Notes: generated by a model not told the origin, from the letters alone. A stretch of DNA of 64,000 nucleotides from Caecibacter massiliensis (GCA_900095875.1 LT608311.1:1736001-1800000); one strand, 5' to 3'. Positions 1 to 9,139 are shown, numbered from the stretch's first letter. Program-made: numbers and translations.

Positions 1-1
1 C

Positions 2-352
2 AAAGTATACCTGGCCTCGCGGACACAGGGAAACTATCAGGTGGCCCGGGCATCGTGGGTAGCCGATTATGCCGATCCCATGACCTTCCTCGACGTATTT
101 GCCGACGAAGAAAATGACGCCCAGTACCATAACAAGGCCTATGCAGATTTAGTCGGCAAAGCGAAAGAAGAAAAAGACCCGGGGCGGCGTATGGAGTACA
201 TGCATCAGGCAGAGCAGATACTCTTCGACGATTGTGTGCTCATACCGATTTATTATACGACCCAGCCTTTTGTCGTACAGCCTTATGTCAAAGGCTATCA
301 CTGGAGTCCCCTGGGACTGATTGATTTAAAGGAAGCCTATATTGAAAAATAG
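2..352 (+). CDS. Peptide ABC transporter substrate-binding protein, C-terminal part
   Basis: The reading frame is open from the left edge, so this is only the C-terminal ~116 residues of a longer protein; the GTG at 41 is an internal codon. The fragment resembles the end of family 5 extracytoplasmic solute-binding proteins (OppA/DppA type): a W-x-A-D-Y-x-D-P segment followed by a D-x-F-x-x-E stretch, then a pattern of small-lobe helices and a final tyrosine/proline-rich strand. Such proteins bind oligopeptides outside the membrane and deliver them to an ABC permease. The next gene is an LD-carboxypeptidase, which suggests murein-peptide or general peptide uptake. The ligand cannot be read from this piece. 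Confidence 0.8.
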   Translation, partial: KVYLASRTQGNYQVARASWVADYADPMTFLDVFADEENDAQYHNKAYADLVGKAKEEKDPGRRMEYMHQAEQILFDDCVLIPIYYTTQPFVVQPYVKGYHWSPLGLIDLKEAYIEK

Positions 353-379
353 AGAAAACGTGAGAAAGGATTGGTCTTC

Positions 380-1309
380 TTGCAGCAGTATACATTAGGC
401 CGGGCCCTGCAGCCCGGTGACGCTCTGGGAATCGTCGCCCCGTCGGCGCCGCTCGATGAAAAGCGCTTTCAGGCGGGACTGGCCTATCTTCATTCCCTGG
501 GATTTAAGACGAAGTGCGGCCAGTCGGTGCAGGAGCGCTGGGGATATCTGGCCGGGAGCGATGACGTGCGGGCTCGGGATATCAACGGATTTTTTGCCGA
601 TTCCTCTATAGACGGGATTCTCTGCATGCGCGGCGGCTATGGGGCAGCCCGGCTGCTGCCGCTCCTGGATTATGATGCCATTGCCCGCCATCCCAAACTG
701 TTCATCGGATTCAGTGATATCACGGCCCTCCACACGGCTCTCCGCCAGCGGTCCGGCCTGGCTACCATCCACGGAGCGATGCTCACGGGTCTCGGTGGAA
801 AAGCCACGCGCTATACGTATGAACAGTTTGCGGCAGGACTTGCCAATCCGGCCATGACCGGCCCGGTCCGGCTGCCCCGGGGACATCACCTGGAAACACT
901 CGTCGAAGGCGACGCAGAAGGCAATCTTGCCGGTGGCAATATGATGCTCATTTCGTCGCTCATAGGGACACCTTATGAACTGGATGGGAAGGGACAGATC
1001 CTGTTTCTGGAAGAAATCGGGGAAGAAGCCTATGCTATCGACCGCATGCTCTGCCAGTTTGAACAGTCCGGACTCATCGACCGCATAGCAGGACTTGCCT
1101 TCGGCGAATTTACCCGCTGCCATCCCGTAAAGCCGGCAGCAGGCGAATGGACCGTGCGGGAAGTCATTGAACAGTACGTCCGGCGCTGGGGGAAACCGGC
1201 CATCTGGGGCCTGCCCTACGGCCACGACCGCCATAACGGCTGGCTGCCCCTGGGACGGCCGGCTCATCTCATAGCCGGAAAAGAAAAAGCACGGCTGGTG
1301 CTGGGATGA
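380..1309 (+). CDS. LD-carboxypeptidase, peptidase family S66
   Basis: Serine peptidase of the LdcA/MccF family, which removes the terminal D-alanine from murein tetrapeptides (LdcA) or hydrolyses related amide bonds (MccF). Counting from the upstream TTG at 371, the nucleophile serine is S115 in the G-F-S-D motif, the glutamate lies in the L-E-E-I-G-E segment near 214, and the histidine is H285 in Y-G-H-D-R-H-N. This matches the Ser-Glu-His triad of the family, and the length is normal (309 residues). I place the start at TTG 380 because the AAAGGA at 365-370 would abut a start at 371 but sits 9 bases before 380. It follows a peptide-binding protein gene by 27 bases and probably shares its operon. 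LdcA versus MccF activity is not settled by sequence. Confidence 0.88.
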   Translation: MQQYTLGRALQPGDALGIVAPSAPLDEKRFQAGLAYLHSLGFKTKCGQSVQERWGYLAGSDDVRARDINGFFADSSIDGILCMRGGYGAARLLPLLDYDAIARHPKLFIGFSDITALHTALRQRSGLATIHGAMLTGLGGKATRYTYEQFAAGLANPAMTGPVRLPRGHHLETLVEGDAEGNLAGGNMMLISSLIGTPYELDGKGQILFLEEIGEEAYAIDRMLCQFEQSGLIDRIAGLAFGEFTRCHPVKPAAGEWTVREVIEQYVRRWGKPAIWGLPYGHDRHNGWLPLGRPAHLIAGKEKARLVLG

Positions 1310-1351
1310 AACGAATCGGGAAGGACATTTCCAAAGAAAGAAGGACAGGAT

Positions 1352-2545
1352 ATGGATGGAAAGACGATGAAAGATATCAGCGACCGCAAGGTCGATGAGA
1401 TAGAACAGTGTATCTGGGATATAGCAGACTATCTGCACAGTCATCCGGAATTGGGGATGCAGGAGGTCCTGGCTTCGGCCTATTTGCGCCGCGTGCTGAC
1501 AGAGGCGGGATTTACCGTGGGTGATTGCGTGCCCGAAGCGTTCCCGACGGCTTTTGAGGCCGTCTGTGGCAGCGGCCCGGTACATATCGGCTTTCTTGCC
1601 GAATACGACGCACTGCCCGGTATCGGCCATGGCTGCGGCCATAATCTGATTGCCGCCATGAGTGTGGGAGCGGCTATTGCCTTTGCAGCCGCAGCATCGG
1701 ATGAGGCGACGATTCATGTCTATGGCTGTCCGGCAGAAGAAACGGCGGCCAGTAAGGCCTACATGAGTGCCCACCATGTCTTTGATTCTCTTACGGCGGC
1801 GCTCATCATCCATCCCGGGGAAGACAAGACGACTCTGGGAGGGACGTCTTATGCGACCCATCCGCTGGAATTCACCTTTACGGGGAAGCCGGCCCATGTG
1901 GCCGACCCGTCATACCATGGAATCAATGCCCTCGATGCCCTCGTCGATTTTTACGGTCAGTTGAAACAACTGGAACAGACCTTTACGGAACGCCATATCA
2001 TCGGGACGATCATTACCGAAGGCGGGACGGCGCCCAATATCATTCCTGACCGGGCGGTGATGCGGGCGACTATCCGGGCTCTGAAGACGGAATACCTGGA
2101 ACAGACCATGCTGCCCCAGATCAAGGCTCTGGCACAGCGCGTATCCGATGCGCATGGAACGAAGCTCACTATGTATCACTATGAACCGCTGCTCATGGAT
2201 ATGGTCAATGATCCCCGCCTCGATGTCGATTTTGCCGACGCCTTCAGTGAACTCGGGGAAGAATTTGATATTAAAGACGATGATTTCGCCGAAGGGTCTA
2301 CCGATGTGGGCAATGTGAGTTATATCACCAGGGTCAGTCAGCCCAGTCTTTGTATCGGCTATGACATATCGGCCCATACGCCGGAATTTGCCGCCGCTGC
2401 CGGTAGCCGATATGCAAAAATACAGGCACTTGTCGGAGCCAAGGCCATGGCCCGTGTGGCTATCGATGTACTACATGAAAAACCGGTCCGGGAAAATCCG
2501 GCAGATGAACGGGAAGCGGCGTGGCGTCAGGCTTTTGGTGGATAG
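1352..2545 (+). CDS. M20 family amidohydrolase (aminoacylase/AbgB-like)
   Basis: Zinc-dependent amidohydrolase of the M20D group, 397 residues. It shows the metal-site signature A-E-Y-D-A-L-P followed by G-H-G-C-G-H-N (about residues 88-103), the P-A-E-E motif with the catalytic glutamate, a dimerisation-domain histidine in F-T-G-K-P-A-H, and the C-terminal S-A-H-T-P-E-F histidine. Relatives hydrolyse N-acyl amino acids, p-aminobenzoyl-glutamate or small peptides. The start has AAGGA about 8 bases upstream. It follows the LD-carboxypeptidase by 42 bases and is the last gene before a strong terminator, so it likely belongs to the same peptide-salvage operon. The substrate is unknown. Confidence 0.85.
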   Translation: MDGKTMKDISDRKVDEIEQCIWDIADYLHSHPELGMQEVLASAYLRRVLTEAGFTVGDCVPEAFPTAFEAVCGSGPVHIGFLAEYDALPGIGHGCGHNLIAAMSVGAAIAFAAAASDEATIHVYGCPAEETAASKAYMSAHHVFDSLTAALIIHPGEDKTTLGGTSYATHPLEFTFTGKPAHVADPSYHGINALDALVDFYGQLKQLEQTFTERHIIGTIITEGGTAPNIIPDRAVMRATIRALKTEYLEQTMLPQIKALAQRVSDAHGTKLTMYHYEPLLMDMVNDPRLDVDFADAFSELGEEFDIKDDDFAEGSTDVGNVSYITRVSQPSLCIGYDISAHTPEFAAAAGSRYAKIQALVGAKAMARVAIDVLHEKPVRENPADEREAAWRQAFGG

Positions 2546-2583
2546 AACTGATATATGGGCTTGTCATACCAGACGATAGAGAC

Positions 2584-2634
2584 AAAAAAACGGCAGCAAC
2601 ATGACTGTGAAAGTGCATGTTGCTGCCGTTTTTT
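2584..2634. terminator. Bidirectional intrinsic terminator
   Basis: A 13-bp perfect stem (2591-2603 with 2616-2628) is flanked by an A-run on the left and a T-run on the right, so it can end transcription from both the M20 gene and the convergent purine permease. Confidence 0.9.
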
Positions 2635-2654
2635 ATTAGGGGACCTATCGTTCC

Positions 2655-4049
2655 TTATAGCAGGATATATTTTAATACAAAGATGACGGACAGGACGTAC
2701 ATGAGAGGACTGATTTTCTTTTGTCCACCGGTCAGTACGTTGACGACTACGTAAGAAATGACGCCAAATGAGATGCCTTCGGAAATGCTGTAGCAGAACG
2801 GCATGGCAATGATGGTAATGTAGGCCGGGATAGATTCGGAGAAGTCATTGAAATCGATTCCGGCTACGGAAGTGAGCATGAGGAAACCGACGATGACCAG
2901 GGCCGGTGCCGTTGCAAAGGCCGGGATGGCCATGAAAATCGGCGAGAGGAACAACGAGAGCAGGAAGAGAACAGCAACCGTCATGGCTGTAAGGCCCGTG
3001 CGTCCGCCTTCACTGACGCCGGTAGCGCTTTCGACGAAGGTCGTCGTCGTACTCGTGCCGAGGACGGCCCCGATGGTGGTGGCACAGGCATCGGCCATGA
3101 GGGCGCCTTTGATGCGGGGCAGTTTGCCGTTAGCATCGAGCATGTTGGCTTTGGACGATACACCGATGAGTGTACCCAGGGTATCGAAAATATCGACGAA
3201 GAGGAAAGCGAACATGACGACCAGAAAATCAAGGCTGAATACATTGCTGAAATCGAGCTGGCCCAGAATGGGTGTCATGCTGGCCGGGACGAACGAGGCG
3301 GCACCGGCGGAGAGATTGGGGATGACACTGAACATTTTCAGCTCCGGATTGGGTACATAGAGGCCGGCCAGTTCGCAGATGACGGCCAGAATCCACGTGC
3401 CCAGGATGCCCCAGAGAATATTGCCCCGTACTTTTTTGACCATCAGGATGCCCGTGAACAGAATCCCGATCATAGCGATGAGGACGGTGATACCGACGGT
3501 GTGGAAGGTACCGGTTGCCACAGACTGCTTAAAGGAAAACAGGGAAATCTTGGTAGCCGGGTTGGCGACGATGATCTGGGCATTGAGCAGACCGATAAGG
3601 GCGATGAACAGGCCGATACCGGCAGATACGGCTTTTTTCAGTGTCATGGGAATGGCATTGAAGATAGCTTCGCGGACGTTCGTAAGGGATAAGACGATGA
3701 ATATGATGCCTTCAATAAAAACCGCGGCCAGCGCCATTTGCCAGGAATAACCCATCTGCAGGACGACCGTAAAGGCGAAGAAGGCGTTGAGGCCCATGCC
3801 GGGTGCCAGAGCGAAGGGATAGTTGGCAAAGGCAGCCATAAAGACCGTACCCAGACAGGAAGCCAGGGCCGTTGCCGTAAGGACAGCGCCCTTATCCATG
3901 CCGGTGATGCTTAAAATTGCCGGATTGACGGCCAGAATATAGGCCATGGTCATGAATGTCGTGATACCAGCCAGCATTTCTGTCCGGGCTGTCGTGCCAT
4001 TAGCTGATAAATGGAATAGCCGGTCCAGAAAACCAGTTTCAGTTTGCAT
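2655..4049 (-). CDS. NCS2 family purine permease, AzgA/PbuG type
   Basis: Inner-membrane transporter of 464 residues with about 12-14 hydrophobic segments. The N-terminal segment T-E-x-x-A-G-I-T-T-F-x-T-M-A-Y and the P-G-M-G-L-N-A-F-F-A-F motif are typical of the AzgA subgroup, which takes up adenine, guanine or hypoxanthine by proton symport. The later E-S-A-T-G-V-S-E-G-G-R-T-G-L segment is also characteristic. The start is preceded by GAAAGGAG. No purine riboswitch is visible in the ~160-base leader. The gene is monocistronic, between two terminators. The exact nucleobase is not decided. Confidence 0.9.
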   Translation of the reverse strand: MQTETGFLDRLFHLSANGTTARTEMLAGITTFMTMAYILAVNPAILSITGMDKGAVLTATALASCLGTVFMAAFANYPFALAPGMGLNAFFAFTVVLQMGYSWQMALAAVFIEGIIFIVLSLTNVREAIFNAIPMTLKKAVSAGIGLFIALIGLLNAQIIVANPATKISLFSFKQSVATGTFHTVGITVLIAMIGILFTGILMVKKVRGNILWGILGTWILAVICELAGLYVPNPELKMFSVIPNLSAGAASFVPASMTPILGQLDFSNVFSLDFLVVMFAFLFVDIFDTLGTLIGVSSKANMLDANGKLPRIKGALMADACATTIGAVLGTSTTTTFVESATGVSEGGRTGLTAMTVAVLFLLSLFLSPIFMAIPAFATAPALVIVGFLMLTSVAGIDFNDFSESIPAYITIIAMPFCYSISEGISFGVISYVVVNVLTGGQKKISPLMYVLSVIFVLKYILL

Positions 4050-4099
4050 AGTGTATCTCCTTTCAATAAAAACATAAGGAATATAAAAACATATATTTT

Positions 4100-4128
4100 A
4101 TTATAAATTGATTACTCTCAATGGGCAA
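4100..4128 (-). promoter_or_regulatory. Sigma-70-type promoter of the purine permease
   Basis: Read on the minus strand: TTGCCC at 4128-4123, 17-base spacer, TATAAT at 4105-4100, about 50 bases before the start codon. Confidence 0.65.
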
Positions 4129-4175
4129 CAAAAATCTGATATATATGAGAGGAAGATGAGAAAAAGATTTTCGGG

Positions 4176-4207
4176 AAAAGAAAGAGACTGCCTGGAAAGA
4201 CAGTCTC
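4176..4207 (-). terminator. Terminator of the CoA-dehydratase activase gene
   Basis: On the minus strand, GAGACTG (4207-4201) pairs with CAGTCTC (4190-4184) across a 10-base loop and is followed by a T-rich stretch (4183-4176), just after the stop codon of the gene that ends at 4215. Confidence 0.8.
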
Positions 4208-4214
4208 AATAGTG

Positions 4215-7200
4215 TTACTCTTTTATGGCTTCGTTTAAACGGACTCCGTTGAGAAAGGGCAGGGTCGGTTTTTCTTTGGGATCGACCGGTTCGCGGATGC
4301 TTTCAAAGGTCGTCGTAAGCATCAGCTTCAGGCGGTTGGTCTGATTGACCGAGCTGGCACTGGGGTCGTAGTCGATGGCGACGATATTCGTTTCCGGAAA
4401 TGCCGCTTTCAAGGTCTTGATCATGCCCTTGCCAGTCACGTGGTTGGGCAGGCAGGCCCAGGGTTGGAGGCAGACGATATCTTTGGCGCCCCGTTTGATC
4501 AGGTCGATCATATCCCCGGTCAGGAACCATCCTTCGCCGGCTTCATGGCCGAGAGACAGGTATTTCTTTGCGTCTTCGGCAATGTCGTAAATCGACGTGA
4601 TGGGGTCGAAGTGGCGGCTCCGGGCTACGGCTTCCCTGTAGGGTTTGCGGTACCATTCCAGCAGCTTCACGAAGGACTTGCTCTTGAAGTTATTCCACCA
4701 GCTGCCAGACAGGTGTTTGTAACGGAACTGGTCGTCGAGGAGACCGTAGAAGAAGAAGTCAGCCAGACCGGAAACGATGATTTCCCCGCCTTCTTCTTCA
4801 ATCATGCGCACAATGTGGTTGTTAGCAATGGGATGGAATTTGACGTAAATTTCCCCGACCAGTCCGATACGGGGTTTCTTTTCGTCGGTCATATCGATGT
4901 TATCGAATTCCTGCACCATGGCGCGGATATTCTTCACGAAGGTGGAGCGGTCGGCCTTTTTCAGGTCGGCCATGCATTTGTTCTGCCATTTTTTAAACAG
5001 GGCTTCGGCCGTACCTTTTACCTTTTCATAGGGACGGGTCCGGTACAGCACCTGCTGCAGCGTATCGCCGTAAATCATGCCCATGACCAGGCGGTGCCAG
5101 AAGCCGATATGGGGCTGGAATCCCGGCTGTTTGTTCAGTCCCTTGAGGTTCAGGGACAGGATGGGGATATCGCCCAGGTTGGCATCGGCCAGGGCTTTTC
5201 GTATCATGCCGATGTAGTTGGTAGCACGGCAGCAGCCTCCCGTCTGGGAAATCATGACAGACGTATGTTTCAGGTCGTATTTGCCCGATTTAAGCGCCGT
5301 AATAATCTGGCCAAGGGACATGATTGCCGGATAGCAGGCGTCGTTATGAATATACGCCAGGCCGGTGTCGATTGCCTTCTGTCCCTGGTGATGGATCATT
5401 TCTACCCGGTATCCTTCATAATCGAAAGCCGGTTTGAATAAGGGGAAATGAATCGGCGTCATAGACGGTGCAAGGATGACATCCTTTGCCTTGTCTTCTT
5501 TGGTGAAGACGGCTTTTTCATACGTATAAGGTTCGGGTTTGTCCGAAATGGGTTTGCGGTGGTTCATGACGAACAGAAGGGACCGCAGGCGGATACGGAT
5601 AGCACCGAGGTTGGAGCCTTCGTCGATTTTCAGCAGCGTATGGATTTTATGACCGTGTGCCAGAATTTCCTGCACCTGATCGGCGACGATGGCATCGAGA
5701 CCGCAGCCGAAGGAATTCAGTTCCACCAGTTCCAGGTTGGCATGCTGTTCGACGTACTGGGCCGCACGGTAGAGGCGGGAGTGATAAGACCACTGATCTA
5801 CAACGCGCAGGTGGCCCGGGAATTGTCCCAGAGGTGCCACCCCGTCTTCGGTGAGGACGGCAAGGCCCAGGCTGTTGATGAGTTCGGGAATGCCGTGATT
5901 GATTTCCGGATCGACGTGATAGGGGCGTCCGCAGAGGACGATAGCCCGTTCTCCTTTTTTGGCGAGCATGTCCAACGTGGCTTTGGTCATGGCATAGTAT
6001 TGCTGCTTATACGCTTCTTCTTCTTTCCAGGCGGCTTCACAGGCCTCTTTGATTTCGCCTTTTTCCAGTCCCCATATGCGGAGTTCATCCTGCAGGCGCG
6101 GGACAATGCGTTTGGGGTCGTGGAGCGGCAGGAATGGGCACAGGTACCGTGTATTCGTATCGCTCAGCCGTTCGGCCATGTTATTGCGGATGACTTCCGG
6201 GTAACTCATGACCATGGGGCAGTTGAACGTATTGTCTTTACTGCCTTCTTTGGGCCCGTTCTGGATGCAGGGATAGAAGATGCGATCGACCCCTTTTTCC
6301 AGCAGGTTTTCAATATGGCCGTGGACAAGTTTGGCCGGATAGCAGGCCGAATCGGAAGGAATTGTTTCCATGGCCTTTTCAAAGAGCTTTTTAGACGAAG
6401 GATCGGATAAGACGACGCGGTATCCAAGGTGGGTGAAGAAGGTAAACCAGAAGGGATAATCTTCATACATATTGAGCACGCGGGGAATGCCTACGGTACC
6501 GCGGGGAGCGTTTCCTGCTTCCAACGGCTTATAGTGGTTGAACAGGCGGTTGTACTTTACTTTGTACATATTCGGCAGAGGCTTACGCTTTTTAGCCGAC
6601 GAACCGGCAGCGCCCCGTTCACAGCGGTTCCCCGTTATGAAAGACCGGCCGTCATTAAAGGTATTGACCGTGAGCAGACAATTATTGGTGCACAAACCAC
6701 AGTGGCGGATTGATGTCGTGACTTTGAGGCCATCCAGGTCTTCCCGGCTGAGGAGCGTTGATGTGGCATGGTCTTCGTGATAGGTATTCTTGCAAATCAG
6801 TCCCATGCCGAAAGCGCCCATGAGGCCGGCGATAGCCGGACGGATGACGTGGCGGCCCAGAAGCTTTTCAAAGGCACGCAGTACGGCGTCATTATAGAAC
6901 GTGCCGCCCTGGACCACGATATGTTTGCCCAGTTTGGCCGGATCTTTTACTTTGATGACCTTGTACAGGGCATTTTTGATGACCGAGTAGGAAAGGCCGG
7001 CGGAGATATCGGCGAGGGTTGCCCCTTCTTTCTGGGCCTGTTTGACCTTGGAATTCATGAAGACGGTGCAGCGGGAACCCAGGTCAATCGGGCTTTTGGC
7101 AAAGAGTGCCGCTTTGGCAAATTCTTCGATGGATAAGTTCAGCGATTTGGCAAAGGTATCGAGGAAAGAGCCACAGCCCGATGAGCAGGCTTCATTGAGC

Positions 7201-8519
7201 AGGATATCTTCGATGTGGCCGTCCTTCAGGCGGCTGCATTTCATATCCTGTCCGCCGATATCAAGGATGAAATCGACATCAGGGCAAAAATGGGCAGCGG
7301 CCTGATAATGGGCTATCGTTTCTACTTCACCAAGGTCGATGTGCAGGGCTTCTTTTAACAGAAATTCGCCGTACCCGGTGATACCCGATTTGGCGATGAA
7401 GGCACCTTCCGGCAGGAGCCGGTAGATTTCAGCAACGATTTTCTGGGCTGCTTTCAGCGGGCTGCCTTCATTGTTCTGATAATGGGAATAGAGAATTTTG
7501 TTGTCTTCACTCAGGAGGACGGCCTTGATTGTCGTGCTGCCTGCATCGAGGCCGAGATAACATGGGCCACGGTACGATGAAAGGTCGGCTCTGGGGACCG
7601 TATGCTCGCTGTGGCGGCGGTTGAATTCGTCGAATTCTTCTTTGGATGCAAAGAGAGGTTCCACCCGGTCCGACTGTGCCAGAGACGATTCGTCTACATT
7701 TTTCAGCTGCCGCATGAGATGCATGAAGGAGAGCGGTTTTTCTTTAAAACTGCCAAGAGCCGCGCCAATGGCGACATAGACCTGGGCGTTTTCCGGCGCA
7801 ACGACCTGATCGTCGCGCAGATGCAGCGTCCGGGCAAATTGCTTGCGCAGCTGGGGAAGGAAGGTAAGCGGTCCGCCCAGGAAGCAGACTGTTCCTCGGA
7901 TAGGTCTGCCACAGGCAAGGCCTGTAATGGTCTGCAGGACGATGGACTGGAATACGGAAGCTGCTACATTTTCCTTGCTGGCACCATCATTGAGGAGGGC
8001 CTGTACGTCCGTTTTGGCGAAAACACCGCAGCGGGCGGCAATAGGGTACAGGGTATCCGATTTTTCTGCCAGTGCATTGAGGCCGCTGGCGTCGGTGTGC
8101 AGGAGCGTCGCCATCTGATCGATGAATGCGCCTGTTCCGCCGGCGCAGTTACCATTCATACGGTGTTCGTTGCCACCGGTAAGATAGGTGATTTTCGCAT
8201 CTTCCCCGCCGAGTTCGATGATGACGTCCGACTGGGGATGATACGTACGTACGGCTTTGGTGCCGGCAATGACTTCCTGGATAAAGGTAATGCCAAGATA
8301 GTCTGCCAGCGCAATGCCGCCCGAACCGGTAATAGCCATGGTAATCTGCCGGTCGCCAAAAATTTCATAGGCATTTTCCAGCAGATCCCAGACCTTTTGC
8401 CGGATATCCGTATAATGACGGACATAGCAGGCGTGGAGGCAGTGCTTTAATTCATCGAGTACGGCGATTTTTACGGTTGTAGAACCAATATCGATGCCGA
8501 TATGTAATAAATTTTTCAT
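4215..8519 (-). CDS. Giant 2-hydroxyacyl-CoA dehydratase activase-related protein
   Basis: A 1434-residue cytoplasmic Fe-S/ATPase protein related to the activators (HgdC, component A) of 2-hydroxyacyl-CoA dehydratases and benzoyl-CoA reductases. Domain 1 (about 1-258) is a BadF/BadG-type ATPase with G-I-D-I-G-S-T-T at 8-15 and cysteines C125 and C164. Domain 2 (about 318-580) repeats the fold with G-L-D-A-G-S-T-T near 323 and cysteines C445 and C484. Both pairs are 39 residues apart, the spacing of the HgdC cluster ligands. A cysteine motif (C607, C610, C614) follows, then a DUF2229-like region from about 675 and a C-terminal region resembling dehydratase subunits (HgdB/COG3580-3581). It is monocistronic; no dehydratase subunits, CoA-transferase or acyl-CoA dehydrogenase lie nearby, so its partner is unknown. 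Confidence 0.88.
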   Translation of the reverse strand: MKNLLHIGIDIGSTTVKIAVLDELKHCLHACYVRHYTDIRQKVWDLLENAYEIFGDRQITMAITGSGGIALADYLGITFIQEVIAGTKAVRTYHPQSDVIIELGGEDAKITYLTGGNEHRMNGNCAGGTGAFIDQMATLLHTDASGLNALAEKSDTLYPIAARCGVFAKTDVQALLNDGASKENVAASVFQSIVLQTITGLACGRPIRGTVCFLGGPLTFLPQLRKQFARTLHLRDDQVVAPENAQVYVAIGAALGSFKEKPLSFMHLMRQLKNVDESSLAQSDRVEPLFASKEEFDEFNRRHSEHTVPRADLSSYRGPCYLGLDAGSTTIKAVLLSEDNKILYSHYQNNEGSPLKAAQKIVAEIYRLLPEGAFIAKSGITGYGEFLLKEALHIDLGEVETIAHYQAAAHFCPDVDFILDIGGQDMKCSRLKDGHIEDILLNEACSSGCGSFLDTFAKSLNLSIEEFAKAALFAKSPIDLGSRCTVFMNSKVKQAQKEGATLADISAGLSYSVIKNALYKVIKVKDPAKLGKHIVVQGGTFYNDAVLRAFEKLLGRHVIRPAIAGLMGAFGMGLICKNTYHEDHATSTLLSREDLDGLKVTTSIRHCGLCTNNCLLTVNTFNDGRSFITGNRCERGAAGSSAKKRKPLPNMYKVKYNRLFNHYKPLEAGNAPRGTVGIPRVLNMYEDYPFWFTFFTHLGYRVVLSDPSSKKLFEKAMETIPSDSACYPAKLVHGHIENLLEKGVDRIFYPCIQNGPKEGSKDNTFNCPMVMSYPEVIRNNMAERLSDTNTRYLCPFLPLHDPKRIVPRLQDELRIWGLEKGEIKEACEAAWKEEEAYKQQYYAMTKATLDMLAKKGERAIVLCGRPYHVDPEINHGIPELINSLGLAVLTEDGVAPLGQFPGHLRVVDQWSYHSRLYRAAQYVEQHANLELVELNSFGCGLDAIVADQVQEILAHGHKIHTLLKIDEGSNLGAIRIRLRSLLFVMNHRKPISDKPEPYTYEKAVFTKEDKAKDVILAPSMTPIHFPLFKPAFDYEGYRVEMIHHQGQKAIDTGLAYIHNDACYPAIMSLGQIITALKSGKYDLKHTSVMISQTGGCCRATNYIGMIRKALADANLGDIPILSLNLKGLNKQPGFQPHIGFWHRLVMGMIYGDTLQQVLYRTRPYEKVKGTAEALFKKWQNKCMADLKKADRSTFVKNIRAMVQEFDNIDMTDEKKPRIGLVGEIYVKFHPIANNHIVRMIEEEGGEIIVSGLADFFFYGLLDDQFRYKHLSGSWWNNFKSKSFVKLLEWYRKPYREAVARSRHFDPITSIYDIAEDAKKYLSLGHEAGEGWFLTGDMIDLIKRGAKDIVCLQPWACLPNHVTGKGMIKTLKAAFPETNIVAIDYDPSASSVNQTNRLKLMLTTTFESIREPVDPKEKPTLPFLNGVRLNEAIKE

Positions 8520-8731
8520 AGATAAACCTCACACAATTAGTCTGTAGTAGTAACTATATCTGGAAGCTTGTATAGATAGAGTCTACATTATATTTTACCA
8601 TATTATAAAAAAAGAGGAAGCGTTCAAATGAAATATCGTAGAAAAATAGAAAAGAGATTCCTAATAAATAATCATTAGTCGAGGAATTTGTGGTGTGTAC
8701 AGAAAAAATAGAAGAAAATGCAAAAAACATA

Positions 8732-8760
8732 TTGACAGAACGTTCAGGAAATGATAAAAT
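8732..8760 (+). promoter_or_regulatory. Promoter of the tRNA cluster
   Basis: TTGACA at 8732-8737, a 17-base spacer and TAAAAT at 8755-8760 form a near-consensus promoter about 50 bases upstream of tRNA-His. The rest of the 290-base gap between the activase gene and the tRNAs is AT-rich and shows no gene. Confidence 0.85.
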
Positions 8761-8812
8761 CATCTACGTTATCGGCACTCGATACTGTGTGCGAGATAAT
8801 CGAAATGCATAT

Positions 8813-8889
8813 GGCGGGTATGGTGAAGCGGTTAACACGGCGGATTGTGGCTCCGTTATGCTAGGGTTCGAATCCCTATACTCGCCCCA
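8813..8889 (+). tRNA. tRNA-His (anticodon GTG)
   Basis: Cloverleaf with an 8-bp acceptor stem including the extra G at position -1 that marks histidine tRNAs, anticodon loop TTGTGGC, a T-arm with GGTTCGAATCC, and an encoded CCA end. It is the first of three tRNAs. Confidence 0.97.
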
Positions 8890-8890
8890 T

Positions 8891-8965
8891 AGGGGTATAG
8901 CCAAGTGGTAAGGCACCGGACTTTGACTCCGCTATGCGCTGGTTCGAATCCAGCTACCCCTGCCA
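8891..8965 (+). tRNA. tRNA-Gln (anticodon TTG)
   Basis: 7-bp acceptor stem AGGGGTA/TACCCCT, anticodon loop CTTTGAC, T-arm GGTTCGAATCC, discriminator G and encoded CCA. It lies one base after tRNA-His. Confidence 0.97.
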
Positions 8966-8970
8966 GCCAT

Positions 8971-9046
8971 GATCCACTAGCTCAGTTGGCAGAGCACCTG
9001 ACTTTTAATCAGGGTGTCCCGAGTTCGAATCTCGGGTGGATCACCA
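8971..9046 (+). tRNA. tRNA-Lys (anticodon TTT)
   Basis: 7-bp acceptor stem GATCCAC/GTGGATC, anticodon loop CTTTTAA, a T-arm with GAGTTCGAATCTC, discriminator A and encoded CCA. It is the last tRNA before the terminator. Confidence 0.97.
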
Positions 9047-9052
9047 AATAGG

Positions 9053-9079
9053 AACTGTCGCGTATGCGGCAGTTTTTTT
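9053..9079 (+). terminator. Terminator of the tRNA cluster
   Basis: 9-bp stem (9053-9061 with 9066-9074, one G-U pair), GTAT loop and a run of seven T, starting 7 bases after tRNA-Lys. Confidence 0.88.
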
Positions 9080-9139
9080 ATTTATAAGATGGGAAGATGG
9101 CTATTGGTTCAATACTGTCGTCCAGGAGTGAGACATAGC

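Noticed and set aside
395-1897. 500-residue open frame on the minus strand across the LD-carboxypeptidase and M20 genes.
   Set aside because: It runs antisense across two well-supported enzymes, has no ribosome-binding site or family motifs, and its composition (many Arg, Cys, His) is typical of a shadow frame in GC-rich codons.
4050-4183. Purine riboswitch before the purine permease.
   Set aside because: The ~50-base leader after the predicted start is too short and AT-rich, with none of the conserved purine aptamer loops.
4440-6410. Long plus-strand frames (333 and 320 residues) inside the CoA-dehydratase activase gene.
   Set aside because: Antisense to a clear conserved protein; the Val/Phe/Gly-rich composition is that of complement codons and no start site is present.
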